NCBI RefSeq assembly: GCF_008274805.1
Contig: NZ_CP022579.1
Coordinates: 2,294,001-2,358,000 of the forward strand
DNA from: Oryzomicrobium terrae
GTDB taxonomy: Bacteria; Pseudomonadota; Gammaproteobacteria; Burkholderiales; Rhodocyclaceae
Length of the DNA stretch: 64,000 bases
Reading direction: 5' to 3'
Part shown: positions 1-8,615 of the stretch, in pieces
Position numbering within the stretch: the first letter of the stretch is position 1
Layout: each line of letters starts with the position of its first letter
Position numbers and translations under genes: made by a program
Notes under the pieces: generated by a model
Database searches by the model: none
Told to the model about the DNA's origin: nothing
The model's input: the letters and a program-made list of their open reading frames with translations, nothing else

Positions 1-8
1 CTGCTGCC

Positions 9-854
9 ATGCTCACCCCGACCGACCACAACCGCGACATCGCCGGACTCACCTATGTCTACCCAGTGATCTCGCGCCGTGCCCGGGGGGTTTCGCTGGG
101 AATCAACCTCAACACCAACAACGCCTGCAACTGGGCGTGCGTCTACTGCCAAGTCCCTAATCTGACCCGGGGCGGCCCACCGCCTGTCGACCTGGCGCTG
201 CTTGAAACGGAACTGCGCGCCTTCCTTGCCCAGGTTGTGCACGGTGACTTCATGGCTCGGCAGGTTCCCGCAGACGCCCGACGCCTTTCCGACGTTGCCT
301 TTTCGGGCAACGGGGAGCCAACCAGTAGCCCGGAGTTCGAAGCTGCGGTAGAACTGGTCATAGGCGTGCTCAATGAGTTGCACATTCGCGCCGCGGATGG
401 AACCCCTTTGCCGATTCGGCTCATTACCAACGGCAGCCTGTTGCATCGCGAATCGGCCCGCCGTGGCATCGCCCGCATTGGCGAACATGGCGGGGAAGTG
501 TGGTTCAAGGTGGACCGTGCCACGTCCGAGGGAATCGCTGAGGTCAATCGCGTCAACCTCAACCCCGAACACATGCGCCTGAATCTGTTGCGTAGCGCCG
601 ACCTGGCGCCCACCTGGATTCAGACCTGCTTATTCGGCCGGGATGGGAAAGACCCGGACGAAACGGAGCTGCAGGCCTATCTGAACTTTGTCGCCTCGGT
701 GCAAACCCGCATACAGGGCGTGCATCTCTACGGAATCGCCCGGCAAGTCATGCAGCCAGGTGCCGAACACTTGTGGCGGCTCCCCGAACAGACCCTGGAA
801 GCCGTGGCCAAACGCCTCAAAGAAAAAGGGCTCAAGGTTACGATCAACCCTTGA
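9..854 (+). CDS. Radical SAM protein of unknown specificity
   Basis: A 281-residue protein with the canonical radical SAM cluster motif CX3CX2C (C40, C44, C47; CNWACVYC), which binds the 4Fe-4S cluster that cleaves S-adenosylmethionine. A glycine-rich segment around FSGNGEPT (about residues 97-104) fits the GGE-type SAM-binding loop. There are no extra C-terminal cysteine clusters, so a SPASM-type function is unlikely. It stands alone, facing the small HTH gene convergently. Only eight bases precede the ATG, so the upstream start context cannot be judged. The substrate is unknown. Confidence 0.8.
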   Translation: MLTPTDHNRDIAGLTYVYPVISRRARGVSLGINLNTNNACNWACVYCQVPNLTRGGPPPVDLALLETELRAFLAQVVHGDFMARQVPADARRLSDVAFSGNGEPTSSPEFEAAVELVIGVLNELHIRAADGTPLPIRLITNGSLLHRESARRGIARIGEHGGEVWFKVDRATSEGIAEVNRVNLNPEHMRLNLLRSADLAPTWIQTCLFGRDGKDPDETELQAYLNFVASVQTRIQGVHLYGIARQVMQPGAEHLWRLPEQTLEAVAKRLKEKGLKVTINP

Positions 855-860
855 GCCCTT
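826..860 (-). terminator. Intrinsic terminator of the HTH gene, inside the radical SAM 3' end
   Basis: A 12-bp perfect inverted repeat (826-837 and 849-860) with an 11-nt loop. Read on the minus strand, the stem is followed by TTTTTCTTT, as in a Rho-independent terminator for the minus-strand HTH gene. On the plus strand there is no T-tract. The arms span the last codons and the stop of the radical SAM gene. Confidence 0.75.
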
Positions 861-899
861 CCGTCCCGGGAACTCCCGGGCACATTCACTGCTAACCGC

Positions 900-1205
900 T
901 TACGCCGCTTTCTTGACCTTGGCCTTGGCGGCCTTCTTCAGGTTCTTGTACAGATCCGGCTCAAAACAGCGCAGGTAATCGATCACTTCAATATCTTCGC
1001 GCTTGACGCGTTGGATATCCACCTGCTCCACATGCACCAGTCGCAGAAGCTCCTTGACGGGTTTAGGCATGTTGCGGCCGCTCTCATAGCGGGAGCCACC
1101 GCTCTGGGTAACACCGATCTTGGACCAGAACTGCTGCTGATTCAGACCCAGCTTGCGACGAATTTCACGGGGATCGAAGTTCTCGATCGCTTTGACATTG
1201 CTCAT
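900..1205 (-). CDS. Small XRE-type helix-turn-helix DNA-binding protein
   Basis: A 101-residue basic protein. An HTH lies at about residues 12-60 (RKLGLNQQQFWSKIGVTQ, then GSRYESGRNMPKP), resembling XRE/antitoxin-type regulators, and the C-terminus is lysine-rich (KKAAKAKVKKAA). The ATG at 1205 is chosen because GAGAGG lies upstream at ribosome-binding distance; longer in-frame starts lack this. It is monocistronic with its own promoter and terminator. An imperfect palindrome near the predicted transcription start suggests autoregulation (inference). No toxin partner is adjacent. Confidence 0.75.
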   Translation of the reverse strand: MSNVKAIENFDPREIRRKLGLNQQQFWSKIGVTQSGGSRYESGRNMPKPVKELLRLVHVEQVDIQRVKREDIEVIDYLRCFEPDLYKNLKKAAKAKVKKAA

Positions 1206-1293
1206 GATAAAAGCCTCTCTAAACACTGTTCTCAAGTCCGCAGCTTGTGGCTGCACTTCTACCCCCTGCTCTGCTTGTCCTATTCCGAACAGG

Positions 1294-1343
1294 CTATGAC
1301 TTAAGTTATAGGTGAAGTATAACCCGATTTCATAAACTTGCAA
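1294..1343 (-). promoter_or_regulatory. Promoter and palindromic operator candidate of the HTH gene
   Basis: On the minus strand, TTGCAA (1343-1338) and TATACT (1321-1316) form -35/-10 elements with a 16-nt spacer. Just downstream, at the expected start point, lies the near-palindrome CTATGACTTAAGTTATAG (1294-1311, 16 of 18 positions symmetrical), a plausible operator for the HTH product. Confidence 0.5.
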
Positions 1344-1506
1344 GTAGCATTAATACCTAGTTCCCACTGTGGGCCTGGGATTGCCGCCACAAATATCCCT
1401 GCCATCAGCAGGGAAAAGCCTAAACGCACCACTCCCCCACCCACTGCCAACCCGTTTGCAGGTTGGGTTACAATCCCAGGTTTTTCACATACCTATTGGA
1501 TAGTCG

Positions 1507-2739
1507 ATGGCGCTGATAGTTCAGAAATATGGCGGCACGTCGGTTGGTACGACGGAACGCATCAGGAACGTGGCCAAGCGGGTGGCCAAGTTCAAAGCCA
1601 TGGGGCACGATCTTGTGATCGTGGTTTCCGCCATGAGCGGCGAAACGAACCGCCTGATCGGCCTGACCAAGGAAATCTCGGCCACCCCCACTCCGCGTGA
1701 GTTGGATGTGGTCATTTCCACTGGCGAACAGGTGACCATCGGCCTGCTGTCCATGGCCCTCGAAGCCGAAGGCATCCCGGCCCGCAGCTATACCGGCGGC
1801 CAAGTACGCATCCTTACCGACAACACCCACACCAAAGCGCGCATCCTCGCCATTGACGAGGAAAACATGCGCCGCGATCTGAACGCCGGCCGCGTGGTCG
1901 TGGTCGCCGGTTTCCAGGGCGTAGACGAAGACGGCAACATCACCACTCTGGGTCGCGGCGGCTCCGATACCACCGGCGTGGCTCTGGCTGCCGCCCTACG
2001 TGCCGACGAATGCCAGATCTACACCGACGTGGATGGCGTCTATACGACCGACCCGCGCATCGTCCCCGAAGCTCGCAAGCTTGACCGCATCACGTTCGAA
2101 GAGATGCTGGAAATGGCTTCGCTAGGCTCCAAAGTCCTGCAGATCCGCTCGGTCGAATTCGCCGGCAAGTACAAAGTCAAATTGCGCGTGCTGTCCAGCT
2201 TCGAAGAAGTGGGACAAAGCGAGGGCACGCTGATTACCGTTGAGGAAGACAGCAATATGGAACAACCGATCATCTCCGGCATCGCCTTCAACCGCGACGA
2301 AGCCAAGCTCACCGTCCTCGGCGTGCCCGATCGCCCCGGTATCGCCTACCAGATTCTGGGCCCCATCGCCGATGCCAACATCGACGTGGACATGATCATC
2401 CAGAACGTCGGCCGCGACGGCACCACCGACTTTTCCTTCACCGTCAATCGCAGTGAATTCGAAAAGGCCAAGGCAGTTCTGGAAGGCGTCAAGACCCACA
2501 TCAACGCCCGCGAAATCGTCGGCGACAACAAGATCTGCAAAGTCTCCGCCGTCGGCGTCGGTATGCGTTCCCACCCGGGCGTGGCCTCCCAGATGTTCCG
2601 CACCCTGGCTGAGGAAGGCATCAACATCCAGATGATTTCCACGTCGGAGATCAAGATTTCCGTCGTCGTCGATGAAAAGTACCTGGAACTGGCCGTACGC
2701 ATCCTGCACCGTACTTTCGGCCTGGACCAGGCAGCCTAA
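1507..2739 (+). CDS. lysC: Aspartate kinase
   Basis: A 410-residue monofunctional aspartokinase that phosphorylates aspartate at the first step of lysine, threonine and methionine synthesis. The N-terminal kinase domain carries the hallmark KYGGTSVG (about residues 7-14) and GRGGSDTTGVALAAAL. The C-terminus (about 265-410) has two ACT domains for feedback control by amino acids. The length matches the class with tandem ACTs. The start is supported by the conserved MALIVQKYGG N-terminus. It is monocistronic; a small hairpin (2743-2758) and then the tRNA genes follow. No homoserine dehydrogenase fusion is present. Confidence 0.97.
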   Translation: MALIVQKYGGTSVGTTERIRNVAKRVAKFKAMGHDLVIVVSAMSGETNRLIGLTKEISATPTPRELDVVISTGEQVTIGLLSMALEAEGIPARSYTGGQVRILTDNTHTKARILAIDEENMRRDLNAGRVVVVAGFQGVDEDGNITTLGRGGSDTTGVALAAALRADECQIYTDVDGVYTTDPRIVPEARKLDRITFEEMLEMASLGSKVLQIRSVEFAGKYKVKLRVLSSFEEVGQSEGTLITVEEDSNMEQPIISGIAFNRDEAKLTVLGVPDRPGIAYQILGPIADANIDVDMIIQNVGRDGTTDFSFTVNRSEFEKAKAVLEGVKTHINAREIVGDNKICKVSAVGVGMRSHPGVASQMFRTLAEEGINIQMISTSEIKISVVVDEKYLELAVRILHRTFGLDQAA

Positions 2740-2763
2740 GGGCTGCGTAAGCACGCAGTATGT

Positions 2764-2792
2764 TTGACCGGGAGCGGGTAAGACGCTATTAT
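2764..2792 (+). promoter_or_regulatory. Sigma-70 promoter of tRNA-Ser
   Basis: TTGACC (2764-2769), a 17-nt spacer and TATTAT (2787-2792), followed by a GC-rich discriminator. The tRNA-Ser gene begins 40 nt further on. A GC-rich discriminator is typical of stringently controlled stable-RNA promoters (established knowledge). Confidence 0.75.
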
Positions 2793-2831
2793 CCGCCCCT
2801 CGCAAAGACGAGAGCCGAAAGCTCCCGTCTT

Positions 2832-2924
2832 GGAGACGTGGCCGAGAGGTCGAAGGCACTCCCCTGCTAAGGGAGCATACCGGCAAAACCGGTATCGAGG
2901 GTTCGAATCCCTCCGTCTCCGCCA
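2832..2924 (+). tRNA. tRNA-Ser (anticodon GCT)
   Basis: A class II tRNA. Acceptor arm GGAGACG pairs with CGTCTCC, followed by discriminator G and an encoded CCA. The anticodon loop CTGCTAA gives GCT, reading AGC/AGU serine codons. A long variable arm (GCATACCGGC...GGTATC) and the T loop GGTTCGAATCC are present. Confidence 0.97.
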
Positions 2925-2955
2925 AGCGTTTTTTGAACAAAATGTTAAAAAACAC

Positions 2956-2984
2956 TTGGCAAAATCGGAAACGGTACATATAAT
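2956..2984 (+). promoter_or_regulatory. Sigma-70 promoter of tRNA-Arg
   Basis: TTGGCA (2956-2961), a 17-nt spacer and a perfect TATAAT (2979-2984), 16 nt before tRNA-Arg. The two tRNA genes can therefore be transcribed independently. Confidence 0.75.
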
Positions 2985-3000
2985 TTCGTTTCTCAAGTGC

Positions 3001-3077
3001 GCGCCCGTAGCTCAGTTGGATAGAGTACTTGGCTACGAACCAAGGGGTCGGGCGTTCGAATCGCTCCGGGCGCGCCA
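3001..3077 (+). tRNA. tRNA-Arg (anticodon ACG)
   Basis: Acceptor GCGCCCG pairs with CGGGCGC, then discriminator G and encoded CCA. The anticodon loop CTACGAA gives ACG, whose A34 would be converted to inosine to read CGU/CGC/CGA. D arm AGCTCAGTTGGATAGAGT and T loop CGTTCGAATC are normal. Confidence 0.97.
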
Positions 3078-3085
3078 GTAATACG

Positions 3086-3121
3086 AAAAAACGCTGCTTT
3101 CGCAAGAAAGCGGCGTTTTTT
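3086..3121 (+). terminator. Intrinsic terminator after the tRNA genes
   Basis: A-rich stem: AAAAAACGCTGCTTTC, a GCAA loop, then a complementary arm ending in six T residues. It separates the tRNA unit from the polyene operon. Confidence 0.85.
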
Positions 3122-3225
3122 CATTTCTAGCCCCTATTTCCCTATATTTCACCTTGTCACGCCAGACCGGCGACAGGATCCGGGCGATTCGATTAAAATC
3201 CCCAAAAAACTCAGGGAAATATCTT

Positions 3226-3474
3226 ATGGACACGCTGACCCTCATCCGCGACTTCATCCACGAGAAGGCTGGTACGCCGCTGGAACAAATCACGACCGAA
3301 GCCGTGCTTCAGGAAATCGGCGTCGACTCCCTGATGCTGCTTGACCTGATGTTCGACTTCGAGGATCACCACGGCATCAAACTCCCCACCGATACCCCCA
3401 ATCCCAAGACCGTGGGTGAGCTTGTCGAGATTTTCGACAAGTTTGCGACCACCGAGCCCAGCGCCGGCGCCTGA
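3226..3474 (+). CDS. Acyl carrier protein (first ACP of the aryl-polyene-type cluster)
   Basis: An 82-residue ACP. The phosphopantetheine attachment site is S35 in the motif GVDSLMLLDL, followed by a typical helix II. It would carry the growing polyene chain in the cytosol. It is the first gene of a co-directional operon and lies 3 nt before the ketosynthase. The ATG at 3226 follows an AT-rich stretch; a -10-like TAAAAT (3194-3199) lies upstream. It corresponds to the ApeE/ApeF class of small ACPs in aryl-polyene clusters; which of the two cannot be told from sequence alone. Confidence 0.85.
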   Translation: MDTLTLIRDFIHEKAGTPLEQITTEAVLQEIGVDSLMLLDLMFDFEDHHGIKLPTDTPNPKTVGELVEIFDKFATTEPSAGA

Positions 3475-3477
3475 CCG

Positions 3478-4728
3478 ATGGGCCAGCGACGCGTTGCCGT
3501 CACCGGACTGGGTATCGTTTCCCCTTTCGGCACCGACCTGGAAGACTATTTCGCCCGCCTTTGCCGGGGTGAGTCTGCCATCCGTTTCTACAGCACCGAC
3601 ATTCCCCGCCCCCTGGCGCTGCCTGCCGTCCATTGCGATAGCTTTGACGGCGGCGCCCAACTGGGACGGGGTCTGGCCCATACCATGGACCGCTGCTCCC
3701 AGCTGGGCGCGACGGCTGCCTTTGCCGCCTGGCGGGACGCCGGCTTTGCCGACGACGGTGCCACCACCTTGCCCCATCGCAACGGCGGTGTGGCCTGGGG
3801 CACAGCCCTGGGCGGAACGCTGACCTTCGAGCAAGGCTACCGGGATCTCTACATGCTCGGCCGGGAGCGGGTCTCGCCCCTGTCCGTGGTGCTCGGCATG
3901 AACAATGCCGCCGCCTCGCACATTTCCATTCAGCGTAAGCTGCCGGGTCCCTGCCACACCTACACCATTGCCTGCGCTTCGGCAGCGGTGGCCATCGGCG
4001 AGGCCTTTCATCGCATCCGTCGCGGCGAATCCGACCTGATGATCACCGGCGGCTCGGACTGCCCCCTTGGCTACGGCGTCGTCCGGGCCTGGGAAGCCCT
4101 GCGAGTGGTCGCGCCGGGGGACGAAGCCAGTTCCTATCGCGCCTGCCGCCCCTTCAGCGTGGACCGGACCGGTCTGGTGCTGGGCGAGGGTGCCGCCGCC
4201 CTGATCCTGGAAGACTGGGATCACGCCCAGGCCCGCAGGGCACGCATCTATGCCGAAATGGTCGGCTACGGCACCACCAGCGATCACAGCCACCTGGTCA
4301 AGCCGGAAGCCGAAGGCCAAGTGCGCGCCATCCATGCAGCCCTGGCGGACGGGAACCTGGACCCCGCCCACATCGGCTACATCAACGCTCACGGCACGGC
4401 CACCCGGGAAGGGGACCCGACGGAAATCGCCGCCCTGCGCACCGTGTTTGGCGCACACGCCGAACATCTGCCGGTGAGCGCCACCAAGTCGATGCACGGT
4501 CACCTGATGGGGGCTACCGGCGCGGTTGAAGCGCTGGTCACCACCATGGCTCTGGCCCGGGGAACGATCCCCCCTACCGCCCATCTGGACACCATCGACC
4601 CAGAGTGCAGCGGGGTGCGCCACGTCACCACCGGTAGCGGAGCACTCCCGGCACCGGAGGCGGCGCTCTCCAACTCCTTCGCCTTCGGCGGTACCAATGC
4701 GGTACTCGCTTTCCGCCGCGCCTCATAA
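3478..4728 (+). CDS. Beta-ketoacyl-ACP synthase (KAS II-type)
   Basis: A 416-residue condensing enzyme with an intact Cys-His-His triad: nucleophile in IACASAAVA, His in NAHGTATREGD, and His in KSMHGHLMGATGAVE. The GGTNAVLAF signature is at the C-terminus. It would add malonyl-ACP units to the polyene chain. It sits between the two ACP genes, as ketosynthases do in aryl-polyene clusters. Lysine and histidine positions are normal, so it should be active. Family membership is secure; the exact Ape homologue (ApeO or ApeR) is not assigned here. Confidence 0.9.
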   Translation: MGQRRVAVTGLGIVSPFGTDLEDYFARLCRGESAIRFYSTDIPRPLALPAVHCDSFDGGAQLGRGLAHTMDRCSQLGATAAFAAWRDAGFADDGATTLPHRNGGVAWGTALGGTLTFEQGYRDLYMLGRERVSPLSVVLGMNNAAASHISIQRKLPGPCHTYTIACASAAVAIGEAFHRIRRGESDLMITGGSDCPLGYGVVRAWEALRVVAPGDEASSYRACRPFSVDRTGLVLGEGAAALILEDWDHAQARRARIYAEMVGYGTTSDHSHLVKPEAEGQVRAIHAALADGNLDPAHIGYINAHGTATREGDPTEIAALRTVFGAHAEHLPVSATKSMHGHLMGATGAVEALVTTMALARGTIPPTAHLDTIDPECSGVRHVTTGSGALPAPEAALSNSFAFGGTNAVLAFRRAS

Positions 4729-4861
4729 GCCCGGCGGAACCGCGCCTGCCTCGGCGTCGCCGGGCAGGCACGGTAAAATCTCTCCCTCCCTGCCCGGCAA
4801 GCTCTCGGGTGGCTTTCCTCATAAAAACAACGACAACCTCACAACGCTGGTACTCACGGTC

Positions 4862-5155
4862 ATGTCTGAAAACGCAGCTAGCAACGCTCAACCCAACGAT
4901 CCCGTCCTGCAACAGGAGGTTGCCGAACTGATCGTCTCCGCCCTCAATCTGGACGTTGCACCGGCCGATATCGCACCGGGCGACTCCCTCTACGGCGAAG
5001 GCCTCGGCCTCGACTCGATCGACATCCTGGAAGTGGCTCTGGTGGTTTCCAAGCGCTACGGTTTCCAGTTGCGCGCCGACAACGAAGACAACGTGCGCAT
5101 CTTCAGCTCCTTGGACAGCCTGACCCGGCATATCGCCAGCCACCGCACCAAGTGA
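4862..5155 (+). CDS. Acyl carrier protein (second ACP)
   Basis: A 97-residue ACP with the attachment serine S52 in LGLDSIDILEVAL. The sequence differs clearly from the first ACP, which matches the two specialised ACPs of aryl-polyene pathways (starter/extension versus handling). The ATG at 4862 starts after a 133-nt spacer containing a -10-like TAAAAT (4774-4779), so a secondary promoter is possible. Its TGA overlaps the ATG of the next gene by one base. Confidence 0.85.
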   Translation: MSENAASNAQPNDPVLQQEVAELIVSALNLDVAPADIAPGDSLYGEGLGLDSIDILEVALVVSKRYGFQLRADNEDNVRIFSSLDSLTRHIASHRTK

Positions 5156-5877
5156 TGCCTGCCCTGGCTCGCCTGGCCCGGACGAGCCGCTGGGTGTTCC
5201 TGGCGGTGGCGGGCATCAGCTATCCGCTCCTGGCTCACTACACCACGGCTCACCAAGCTGCGGACTCCCTTACTGGAGCAGGTCCTGATGCCCCGCTGAC
5301 CATGCTTGGGGCCCTGTTGGCCATCACGCCCGCCACCTTGATTGCCCTAGCCTTGGCCTGGCGCTCGTCACGGCGGCTGCTCTGGCTGCCCGCCTTAGGG
5401 GGCGCCCTTGGGCTGCTCGCCTGGCACTGGCAACTTCTCGAAACCCATTTCAGCTGGCTGTACCTGTTCGACCACGCCGCCAGCAACGCCATGCTCGGCG
5501 TCGTCTTCGGCCGCACCCTGCGGGCCGGACAAACGCCCCTGTGCACCACTTTCGCCGCCATGGTTCACGACCACATGCCCGACGAACTGGTCCGCTACAG
5601 CCGCCAGGTGACCGTGGCCTGGACCCTGTTCTTTGCCGCCACGGCCACCCTCTCCCTGCTGCTGTTTGCCTTTACCTCCCGGGAGGTCTGGTCGATTTTT
5701 GCCAACCTGCTCTCCTTGCCCCTGCTGGTGGCCATGTTCGTCGTCGAATACGCCGTGCGGCTAGTCAAGATGCCTTGGATGCGCGGTGAGACCAGTATCC
5801 TCGATGCCGTACGGGCCTATGTCCGCAGTTCCCGACAAGGTGCCACGGCAGCACCGTCGCTTCCGCCGCGTCCCTGA
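5155..5877 (+). CDS. COG4648-like inner-membrane protein of the polyene cluster
   Basis: A 240-residue protein with about five to six hydrophobic segments (roughly 11-30, 48-70, 75-95, 145-170, 175-200). A conserved-looking loop contains HFSWLYLFDHAASNAMLG. Proteins of this type accompany aryl-polyene and related clusters; their biochemical role is not established. Translation is coupled to the ACP by a TGATG overlap. The ATG at 5155 is preferred over the GTG three bases earlier because it gives this coupling. Confidence 0.7.
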   Translation: MPALARLARTSRWVFLAVAGISYPLLAHYTTAHQAADSLTGAGPDAPLTMLGALLAITPATLIALALAWRSSRRLLWLPALGGALGLLAWHWQLLETHFSWLYLFDHAASNAMLGVVFGRTLRAGQTPLCTTFAAMVHDHMPDELVRYSRQVTVAWTLFFAATATLSLLLFAFTSREVWSIFANLLSLPLLVAMFVVEYAVRLVKMPWMRGETSILDAVRAYVRSSRQGATAAPSLPPRP

Positions 5878-5894
5878 GCCCCCTCGCCGCCACC

Positions 5895-7319
5895 ATGGAT
5901 CACTCGCCCCTCGTCATCCACCCGTCCCCCGCCGACACCCTCGCTTACCGTGAAACCGGGACGGGCCAGGTGCGCCCTGTAGCGGTACGGGAATTTCTTG
6001 CCGACATCACCCGGGTCGCCGCGACCATGCCTGCCGGCGGCTACGTGCTCAACACCTGCGCCGACCGCTACCGCTTTGCCGTGACCCTGGCGGCAGCCAT
6101 TGTCAGCGACCGGATCAGCCTGTTGCCCTCGACCCACACCGCAGAGATGGTGCGCCGCATGCGCGACTTCGCCCCGGACGTGTTCTGCGTCACCGATCAG
6201 GCCGATAGCAGCATCGACCTGCCGACCTGCCGCTACCCCGAGGCAAAGGTGACCGATGCCCCGGCCGAACTGCCCGACCTGCCGGTGCCGCAGATTCCCG
6301 ACGGACGCAAGGTCGCCTATGTGTTCACCTCCGGCTCCACTGGCGCTCCAGTGCCCCACGCCAAGCATTGGGGCAACCTGGTGCGCAATGCTCAGGCGGA
6401 AGCCCGACAGCTGGGCCTGGACGCCGCCACCGGCGCACCGCGCCATGCCATCGTCGGCACCGTGCCCCCCCAGCACATGTTCGGTTTCGAATCCACCGTG
6501 CTGCTCGCCCTGCAATCCGGTGCCGCCCTGCACGGCGGCCGGCCCTTCTACCCCGCGGATATCAGCGCCGCCCTGGCGGCGGTACCTCGCCCCCGCATCC
6601 TGGTCACCACCCCCTTCCACCTGCGCTCCCTGCTGGCGGAAGAACAGGTGGTGCCACCCGCCGATCTGCTGCTGTCGGCCACAGCTCCCCTTTCCGAACA
6701 ATTGGCGCGCCAGGCGGAAGAATGCTTTTGCGCCCCTCTGATGGAAATCTACGGCAGTACCGAGACCGGCCAGATCGCTACCCGGCGCACCACTGCCGGC
6801 GCCGCCTGGAAAACCTTCCCCGGAGTGCGCATCCACACCGAGCCCGCCGACGCGCCGGAAGAACCGCCACGCTTCTTCGCCGCCGGCCTGCACCTCGACC
6901 AGCCGGTGCCCCTGGGCGACATCCTCGACCTGCGCGACGCCGAGAACTTTTTGCTGCTCGGGCGCAGCGCCGACCTGATCAACATCGCCGGCAAGCGCAC
7001 CTCCCTGGCCTATCTCAACCACCAGCTGACGGCCATCACCGGCGTGGCAGACGGCGCCTTCCTCATGCCCGATGAAGAGGCTGCCGACGGCGTCACCCGG
7101 CTAACCGCCTTCGTCGTCGCCCCGGGACTGAGCGCCGCCACCATCATCCAGGCCCTGCGCGAACGAATTGATCCTGTGTTCCTGCCCCGCCCCCTGGTCT
7201 TTGTCGATGCCCTGCCGCGCAACGCCACCGGCAAACTGCCCCGGGAGGCCCTGAAGACCCTCAAGGCCCTGCAGAGCGGCAGTCACGCCCCCACCAAGAT
7301 CGCCCGGGAGAAGGCATGA
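5895..7319 (+). CDS. AMP-binding acyl/aryl-ACP ligase
   Basis: A 474-residue adenylate-forming enzyme. Motif A3 is VFTSGSTGAPVPH (about residues 142-154), A5 is YGSTETGQ, A8-like is NIAGKRTSL, and the C-terminal catalytic lysine is in ATGKLPREAL. In aryl-polyene systems this family (ApeH-like) activates the aromatic or acyl starter and loads it on an ACP. It is slightly shorter than typical acyl-CoA ligases, as expected for this subclass. It overlaps the next gene by 4 nt (ATGA). Substrate identity is inferred from context only. Confidence 0.85.
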   Translation: MDHSPLVIHPSPADTLAYRETGTGQVRPVAVREFLADITRVAATMPAGGYVLNTCADRYRFAVTLAAAIVSDRISLLPSTHTAEMVRRMRDFAPDVFCVTDQADSSIDLPTCRYPEAKVTDAPAELPDLPVPQIPDGRKVAYVFTSGSTGAPVPHAKHWGNLVRNAQAEARQLGLDAATGAPRHAIVGTVPPQHMFGFESTVLLALQSGAALHGGRPFYPADISAALAAVPRPRILVTTPFHLRSLLAEEQVVPPADLLLSATAPLSEQLARQAEECFCAPLMEIYGSTETGQIATRRTTAGAAWKTFPGVRIHTEPADAPEEPPRFFAAGLHLDQPVPLGDILDLRDAENFLLLGRSADLINIAGKRTSLAYLNHQLTAITGVADGAFLMPDEEAADGVTRLTAFVVAPGLSAATIIQALRERIDPVFLPRPLVFVDALPRNATGKLPREALKTLKALQSGSHAPTKIAREKA

Positions 7320-7657
7320 GCCCCGTACTGCCCCTGCGCATCAGCCCCCGCCACCCGGCCTTGGCCGGGCACTTTCCCGGCAACCCGATCGTCCCCGGGG
7401 TGGTACTGCTCGACGAGGCGATCCATGCCCTGGCCGTCCAGGCCGGACTGGCGACGGCGGGTCTGCAACTGGGGGCAGTCAAGTTCCTGGCCCCGGTTCG
7501 CCTCCCGGCCGCAGGCCCCGATGCCGAACTGGCACTGACCTGGAGCGGCAGCATCGCCCCAGGTGGCAATCTGCGTTTCGAGCTGACCGCCGCCGACGGC
7601 ACCAAAATCGCCAGCGCCACCCTCACCTGGCCGGGAACGGCCGACGCGAGCCCATGA
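7316..7657 (+). CDS. FabZ/ApeI-like 3-hydroxyacyl-ACP dehydratase
   Basis: A 113-residue single hot-dog domain with the FabA/FabZ signature HFPGNPIVPGVVLLDE (about residues 20-35). The histidine and the glutamate are the expected catalytic residues. It would dehydrate 3-hydroxyacyl-ACP to the trans-enoyl form; lack of an enoyl reductase step gives conjugated double bonds. ATGA overlaps at both ends show tight operon coupling. Confidence 0.8.
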   Translation: MSPVLPLRISPRHPALAGHFPGNPIVPGVVLLDEAIHALAVQAGLATAGLQLGAVKFLAPVRLPAAGPDAELALTWSGSIAPGGNLRFELTAADGTKIASATLTWPGTADASP

Positions 7658-8604
7658 GCGCCCCCTCCTTGCCACCATCGTCCCGGCAAGCCTGGGCGAC
7701 CCGTCCAGAGCGCAGCAACATGTTCTGGCTACGGGTGATGACCTGGATTTCGCTGCGCCTCGGCCGTCCGGCAGGGCGCCTGGTGCTGCACCTGATCGCT
7801 GCCTATTTCCTCGCTTTCGCCCCCACCGCCCGGCGCGCCTCCCGGGATTACCTGCGCCGGGCCCTGGACCGCACCCCGGGATTGGCCGACCTGTACCGCC
7901 ACTTCTTTGCCTTCGCCACCACCATCCACGACCGGGTTTACCTGATCAACGATCGTTTCGACCTGTTCGATCTCGACATCGACGGTGAAAAGCTCATCGA
8001 CGAAGCCAGCCGGGGCGGTCGCGGCGCCTTCCTGATGGGCGGCCACCTAGGCAGCTTCGAGGCGATCCGCGCCCTGGGACGCCGCCACCCCCGGCTTACC
8101 ATCGCCACCCTGATGTACGAGGAGAATGCGCGCAAGATCAACGCCATGCTCACGGCCATCAATCCGCGCGTGCGACACAACGTAATCCCCTTGGGCAAGC
8201 TCGACTCCATGCTCAAGGTGCGGGAGAGCCTCGACCAGGGCATGATCGTCGGCATCCTCGCCGACCGCTCCCTGGAAGCAGGCCCAGGCCTGGCCCTGCC
8301 CTTTCTCGGCGGCACCGCCACGTTCCCCCTCGGCCCTTTCCGTATGGCTGCCATGCTGCGCCGGCCGGTGATCTTCATGGCCGGGCTCTATGCCGGCGGC
8401 AACCGTTACCATATCCACTTCGAGACCCTGGCCGACTTCTCCGCCACCGCCGCCGGCGAGCGTGACGCCGCGGTGCGGGAAGCGGTACGCCGCTACGCCA
8501 CCTGCCTGGAAGCCCAGTGCCGGCGCCACCCGTACAACTGGTTCAACTTCTTCGATTTCTGGCAGGCCGAAGGCCCCCCGTCCGGGGCACCAGCCGCATC
8601 CTGA
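7654..8604 (+). CDS. LpxL/HtrB-family acyltransferase
   Basis: A 316-residue membrane-associated acyltransferase with the HX4(D/E)-type motif in GGHLGSFEA (about residues 129-137), an early hydrophobic segment, and a C-terminal HPYNWFNFFDFW typical of lipid A late-acyltransferase relatives. In aryl-polyene clusters this family is thought to transfer the polyene acyl chain to a membrane lipid acceptor. It starts 4 nt inside the preceding gene. Confidence 0.85.
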   Translation: MSAPSLPPSSRQAWATRPERSNMFWLRVMTWISLRLGRPAGRLVLHLIAAYFLAFAPTARRASRDYLRRALDRTPGLADLYRHFFAFATTIHDRVYLINDRFDLFDLDIDGEKLIDEASRGGRGAFLMGGHLGSFEAIRALGRRHPRLTIATLMYEENARKINAMLTAINPRVRHNVIPLGKLDSMLKVRESLDQGMIVGILADRSLEAGPGLALPFLGGTATFPLGPFRMAAMLRRPVIFMAGLYAGGNRYHIHFETLADFSATAAGERDAAVREAVRRYATCLEAQCRRHPYNWFNFFDFWQAEGPPSGAPAAS

Positions 8605-8615
8605 CCCGCCAATCC

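Noticed and set aside
3211-4623. Long open frame on the minus strand opposite the first ketosynthase
   Set aside because: It is opposite a clearly conserved enzyme, has Gly/Ala-rich shadow composition and no motif or ribosome site. GC-rich DNA produces many such frames.
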